Shown in pieces: positions 61,133 through 64,000 of a DNA stretch of 64,000 nt; the stretch's first letter is position 1, and each line of letters starts with the position of its first letter. The DNA is from Aequorivita sp. UBA3180. GTDB taxonomy: Bacteria > Bacteroidota > Bacteroidia > Flavobacteriales > Flavobacteriaceae. Location of the stretch: contig DEXQ01000008.1 in NCBI GenBank assembly GCA_002364215.1, positions 430,238 to 494,237 on the forward strand, read 5' to 3'. The position numbers were made by a program, and so were the translations under genes. The notes below the pieces were generated by a model that had not been told where the DNA came from, ran no database searches, and worked only from the letters and a program-made list of their open reading frames with translations.

Positions 61133-61510
61133 ATGAAATTAGCATACCGATTGGCTTATTTTTCCGGTGGATTTTTAATTGGAATAGCCCTTTTATTTTT
61201 TATTCTCAGCGGAAAAAAAACATCCTGCGCATATGGCCCAGAATCCAGAACACTTAAAAACATCCGTTTAAAGGAACGCGCTTTTTCCGAAAGTACTTTG
61301 CAGATTCTTCGTGAAAATAAAATGGACACTTCAGCAATTTCAATTCTTTTGGATGATGGTGATGTCCTCTTTTCAGAAAGCAATACCGAGCTTGACTCTT
61401 GCAGAATTTATGTTATTGAAGGTGAAATTTCAGAAAAAAACCTAAAAATAACAGTTGAAAATTGTGAGAAGTTAGCCACTGTTGTAGAAGCAGAGGTTCT
61501 CGAACAGTAA
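61133..61510 (+). CDS. DUF4258-like protein with N-terminal membrane helix
   Basis: 125 residues. Membrane segment LAYFSGGFLIGIALLFFILSG, then YGPESRTLKNIRLKERAFSE, ILLDDGDVLFSESNTE and RIYVIEGEISEKNLKITVENC. This arrangement (helix, helix, beta hairpin) is that of DUF4258-type proteins conserved in Flavobacteriia. Faces the proline dehydrogenase gene tail to tail with 9 bp between. Role unknown. Confidence 0.65.
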   Translation: MKLAYRLAYFSGGFLIGIALLFFILSGKKTSCAYGPESRTLKNIRLKERAFSESTLQILRENKMDTSAISILLDDGDVLFSESNTELDSCRIYVIEGEISEKNLKITVENCEKLATVVEAEVLEQ

Positions 61511-61519
61511 TTTAACCCT

Positions 61520-62692
61520 TTATAATTTTCTTCGCTCTTTTTCTTTTTTCAAAAGCGTAAGCTCTCTACTTGTTTGCCCCGCCACCGAGGTATTTTCCTC
61601 TGCGCGACGGATTAAATAGGGCATCACATCTTTAACTGGTCCAAAGGGAATATATTTTGCAACGTTATAACCCTCTGCTCCCAGATTAAATGTAATGTGG
61701 TCGCTCATCCCAAAAAGTTGGCCAAACCAGATACGGTCATCACTTTTTGAAATTCCTTTTTCTTTCATCAAGTCCATCGTTAGATAGGTACTCAATTCAT
61801 TGTGCGTGCCAACAAACAGTCCCATATCGTCTATGTTTTCAAGAATGTATTTTAAAACTTCATTAAATGTGTCGTCAGTTGCTTTTTTACTCTCACATAT
61901 TGGTGTTTTATAACCTTTTTCAATTGCTCTTTCATTTTCCTTTTCCATATAAGCGCCACGAACAATTTTAAAGCCGAGCTTGTAACCTTTCATTTTAGCT
62001 CTTTGGTGCAACTTTTTTAAATAATCCAAACGGTCCCATCTATAGCATTGCAAAGTATTAAAAACTATAGGTCGCTCCTTGTTATATTTTTCCATCATTT
62101 TTTCGCAAAGATCATCAGCGGCGTCCTGCATCCAAGATTCCTCTGCATCAATTAGCAATCGGATTCCATTATCATGGGCTACTTTTGAAACCCGATCATA
62201 ACGGTTTTCAATATTTTTCCAACCAATTTTTTCGCTATCCGTCAGAGGCTCACTTTCCGTGATTTTCTGCCAAACCTTAAATTTTCCAAAACCAGTGGGT
62301 TTAAAAACTGAAAACGGCATCGCCTCCTTATTTTTTGCAAACTCGGTCAGTTCAATCACTTTATCGGCGGTGGCGTCAAACTGTGTCTCTTCCTCCTTTC
62401 CTTCTACTGAAAAATCCAAGACTGAAGAAACGCCAACGTCATATAATCTGTCTACCGTAGACATACAATCCCTCTCATTCACACCCCCGCAAAAATGGTC
62501 AAAAACCGTGGAACGGATTAACCCCTCTACCGGAAGGTTTATATTTAAGGCAAATTTTGTAACGGCAGAACCAATTTTCACTAAAGGTTCCTTAGAAATC
62601 ATCTTGAAAAGAAAATACGCACGTTCCAGTTCCGAATCGCTCTTTAGTTGAAAGGCCGTTTCGGTATTATCAAAAAGGGAATTTGAAGTCAT
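61520..62692 (-). CDS. Proline dehydrogenase
   Basis: 390 residues, monofunctional PRODH (beta/alpha)8 barrel: RLLIDAEESWMQDAADDL, VFNTLQCYRWDRLDYL, LGFKIVRGAYMEKEN with the Arg of the proline site and FGQLFGMSDHIT. Oxidises proline to pyrroline-5-carboxylate with FAD, electrons going to the quinone pool. Its P5C dehydrogenase partner is not in the window. Divergent from aroB; the -7 boxes of the two genes are 2 bp apart. Confidence 0.93.
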   Translation of the reverse strand: MTSNSLFDNTETAFQLKSDSELERAYFLFKMISKEPLVKIGSAVTKFALNINLPVEGLIRSTVFDHFCGGVNERDCMSTVDRLYDVGVSSVLDFSVEGKEEETQFDATADKVIELTEFAKNKEAMPFSVFKPTGFGKFKVWQKITESEPLTDSEKIGWKNIENRYDRVSKVAHDNGIRLLIDAEESWMQDAADDLCEKMMEKYNKERPIVFNTLQCYRWDRLDYLKKLHQRAKMKGYKLGFKIVRGAYMEKENERAIEKGYKTPICESKKATDDTFNEVLKYILENIDDMGLFVGTHNELSTYLTMDLMKEKGISKSDDRIWFGQLFGMSDHITFNLGAEGYNVAKYIPFGPVKDVMPYLIRRAEENTSVAGQTSRELTLLKKEKERRKL

Positions 62693-62712
62693 AAAATTTA
62701 CAATAATGTGTG

Positions 62713-62720
62713 CAAATATA
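62713..62720 (-). promoter_or_regulatory. -7 box of proline dehydrogenase gene
   Basis: On the minus strand TATATTTG, exact TAnnTTTG. The predicted start is about 14 nt before the PRODH ATG. It lies 2 bp from the plus-strand box of aroB. Confidence 0.5.
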
Positions 62721-62722
62721 GT

Positions 62723-62730
62723 TAGATTTG
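62723..62730 (+). promoter_or_regulatory. -7 box of aroB
   Basis: TAGATTTG, exact TAnnTTTG, only 13 nt before the aroB ATG at 62743, so the mRNA would begin almost at the start codon. Confidence 0.5.
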
Positions 62731-62742
62731 GACTTTGATTAT

Positions 62743-63834
62743 ATGAGAAAAATCAATAAATTCATGGGAAAAAATTCAAATGGAAAAGGTCAGGTTTTAA
62801 GAGATGATACTGGGTGGGAAGCTTTAGCAAAATATGTAAAGGAAAAAAGTCCTTCCAAAATATTTATTATAACCGATGAAAACACCAATAAATTATGCTT
62901 ATCTATTTTTTTAGAGAAGAAAAAGTTTGAATTTTCATCAGAATCCATCACCATTCCCGTTGGGGAAATCTACAAAAACATAGGCACTTGTTTCAATGTT
63001 TGGGAAACACTTTCTGAAAAAGGAGCCGACCAAAAAAGCTTAATAATCAATCTAGGTGGCGGAGTGGTTACCGATCTTGGTGGATTTGTAGCTTCCACTT
63101 TTAAACGGGGCATTCCTTTTATAAATATCCCCACTTCCCTACTCGCCATGGTAGATGCCTCAGTGGGTGGAAAAAATGGGATCGATCTTGGCCATATAAA
63201 AAACCAAATTGGCGTAATAAATCTTCCCGAATTGGTAGTATTGGACACGGCGTTTCTAACAACCTTGCCACATGAACACGTAACATCAGGCTTAGCCGAA
63301 ATGTTGAAACACGGCCTTATCCATAGTCACACGTACTGGGAGCGTATAAAAAATGTGGATTTCTCAGATAAAGTGGAGTTTGAGAAACTTATTTGGGATT
63401 CAGTAGAAATAAAAAAAGAAATTGTGGCCAAAGATCCTTTTGAGAATAACCTTCGAAAAACCTTAAATTATGGCCACACACTGGGGCACGCAATTGAATC
63501 GTATTTTCTAGAAAATGATGATAAGCCTACGCTGCTCCATGGCGAAGCTGTAGCAATAGGAATGATTTTAGCAACCCATATTTCAGCAGAAATTGTTGGT
63601 TTTCCTCAGCGTACATTGAATGATGTTACAGAAACCATTCTTAATCATTTTCCAAAACAAACTTTCAGTAAAAATGATATTGATACTGTTATAAAGTTGT
63701 TGGTTTTTGACAAAAAAAACAGAAACGGGAAAGTGTTATTTGTACTTCTGGAAGACATTGGCCATTACAAAACTGATAGCGAAGTAGACAATAGCTTTAT
63801 TTACAAGGCTTTTGAGTATTATAAAAATTTCTGA
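62743..63834 (+). CDS. aroB: 3-dehydroquinate synthase
   Basis: 363 residues from the ATG at 62743; the frame's earlier TTG start (62728) would lie inside the promoter box. NAD loop IINLGGGVVTDLGGFVASTFKRG (in part), NIPTSLLAMVDASVGGKNG and zinc ligands in GHTLGHAIES and LLHGEAVAIGM. Second step of the shikimate pathway. Length is normal. Confidence 0.95.
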   Translation: MRKINKFMGKNSNGKGQVLRDDTGWEALAKYVKEKSPSKIFIITDENTNKLCLSIFLEKKKFEFSSESITIPVGEIYKNIGTCFNVWETLSEKGADQKSLIINLGGGVVTDLGGFVASTFKRGIPFINIPTSLLAMVDASVGGKNGIDLGHIKNQIGVINLPELVVLDTAFLTTLPHEHVTSGLAEMLKHGLIHSHTYWERIKNVDFSDKVEFEKLIWDSVEIKKEIVAKDPFENNLRKTLNYGHTLGHAIESYFLENDDKPTLLHGEAVAIGMILATHISAEIVGFPQRTLNDVTETILNHFPKQTFSKNDIDTVIKLLVFDKKNRNGKVLFVLLEDIGHYKTDSEVDNSFIYKAFEYYKNF

Positions 63835-63911
63835 AAATTTTATTGAAAATATTTTTATCTCTTCATTTTTTGAATAGTTTTATAACCACAAACCAAAAGA
63901 TTGAATATTAA

Positions 63912-64000
63912 ATGAAGCGAATAATAGTAGACTACCGAAAGCTAACCCCAGAAATACTTTCTTTACTAGTGGAAAAATATCCCGATGGATATGATGATGA
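63912..64000 (+). CDS. Conserved hypothetical protein, start only (cut by window end)
   Basis: Starts MKRIIVDYRKLTPEILSLLV and runs to the last base without a stop. The opening matches a small, acidic hypothetical protein that follows aroB/PRODH genes in Flavobacteriia. Only about 29 residues are visible, so nothing more can be said. Confidence 0.7.
   Translation, partial: MKRIIVDYRKLTPEILSLLVEKYPDGYDD

Overview
The window is chromosomal DNA from a marine-type Flavobacteriia species (Bacteroidota). Evidence: promoters of the TAnnTTTG type, a fused lpxC/fabZ gene, porX (regulator of the type IX secretion system, found only in this phylum), a fused branched-chain 2-oxoacid dehydrogenase E1, many small SPII lipoproteins, and a complete his operon in the order GDCBHAF(IE). 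Genus cannot be fixed from sequence reading alone. I saw no rRNA, tRNA, CRISPR array, intact transposase or prophage gene.

Layout. 1-5.0 kb: a SUI1/YciH translation factor, a 2OG-Fe(II) oxygenase, the fused E1 dehydrogenase, a DUF1328 mini-protein and two lipoproteins. 5.06-10.7 kb: a tight seven-gene operon joining a type III polyketide synthase, a methyltransferase and an FAD oxidoreductase to its own set of fatty-acid enzymes (enoyl-reductase-like SDR, hotdog dehydratase, ketosynthase, carrier protein); this looks like a phenolic-lipid or pyrone pathway. 10.8-15.6 kb: stress and housekeeping genes (Spy-like, ArsC-like without its cysteine, hibernation factor, TerC, nitroreductase, F420-type reductase, formate/nitrite-type channel). 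15.9-20.1 kb: a two-gene module, a membrane-anchored FlgO-like/TPR protein and a caspase + alpha/beta-hydrolase + TPR protein; this is my best candidate for an undescribed system. 20.5-27.0 kb: a visibly AT-richer block with an ABC transporter fused to an M1 peptidase and a divergent LytS/LytTR two-component pair, followed by a phased 11-bp tandem array.

27.5-33.8 kb: NAD(P)-binding protein, YbbAP-type lipoprotein/lipid-linked ABC exporter with divergent tesA, and CorA. 33.8-41.15 kb: the his operon on the minus strand, led by an 18-residue leader peptide with four consecutive histidines and a terminator hairpin (classical attenuation). Short palindromic repeats have entered this operon several times and add the same peptide, SGRAQSRP, to HisA and HisD. 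41.3-47.3 kb: a sodium:solute symporter, a tiny lipoprotein, prohibitin, a vWA-like membrane protein and a TPR/DUF6624 protein. 47.3-55.8 kb: fabG, sucD, an NTF2-like protein, an LpxD paralogue, efp, lpxA, lpxC/fabZ, lpxD and an HD phosphohydrolase, all minus strand: the lipid A start pathway with neighbours. 55.99-64 kb: porX, tsaE, a tandem duplication of an overlapping lipoprotein/membrane-protein gene pair, alanine dehydrogenase, a DUF4258-like protein, proline dehydrogenase, aroB and the start of a conserved small gene that runs off the end.

Links between genes: the T3PKS operon lacks its own ketoreductase and could borrow the housekeeping FabG at 47.3 kb; FabZ and LpxC are made as one chain and so couple fatty-acid and lipid A synthesis. 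Function calls rest on motif reading by eye, not on database searches.
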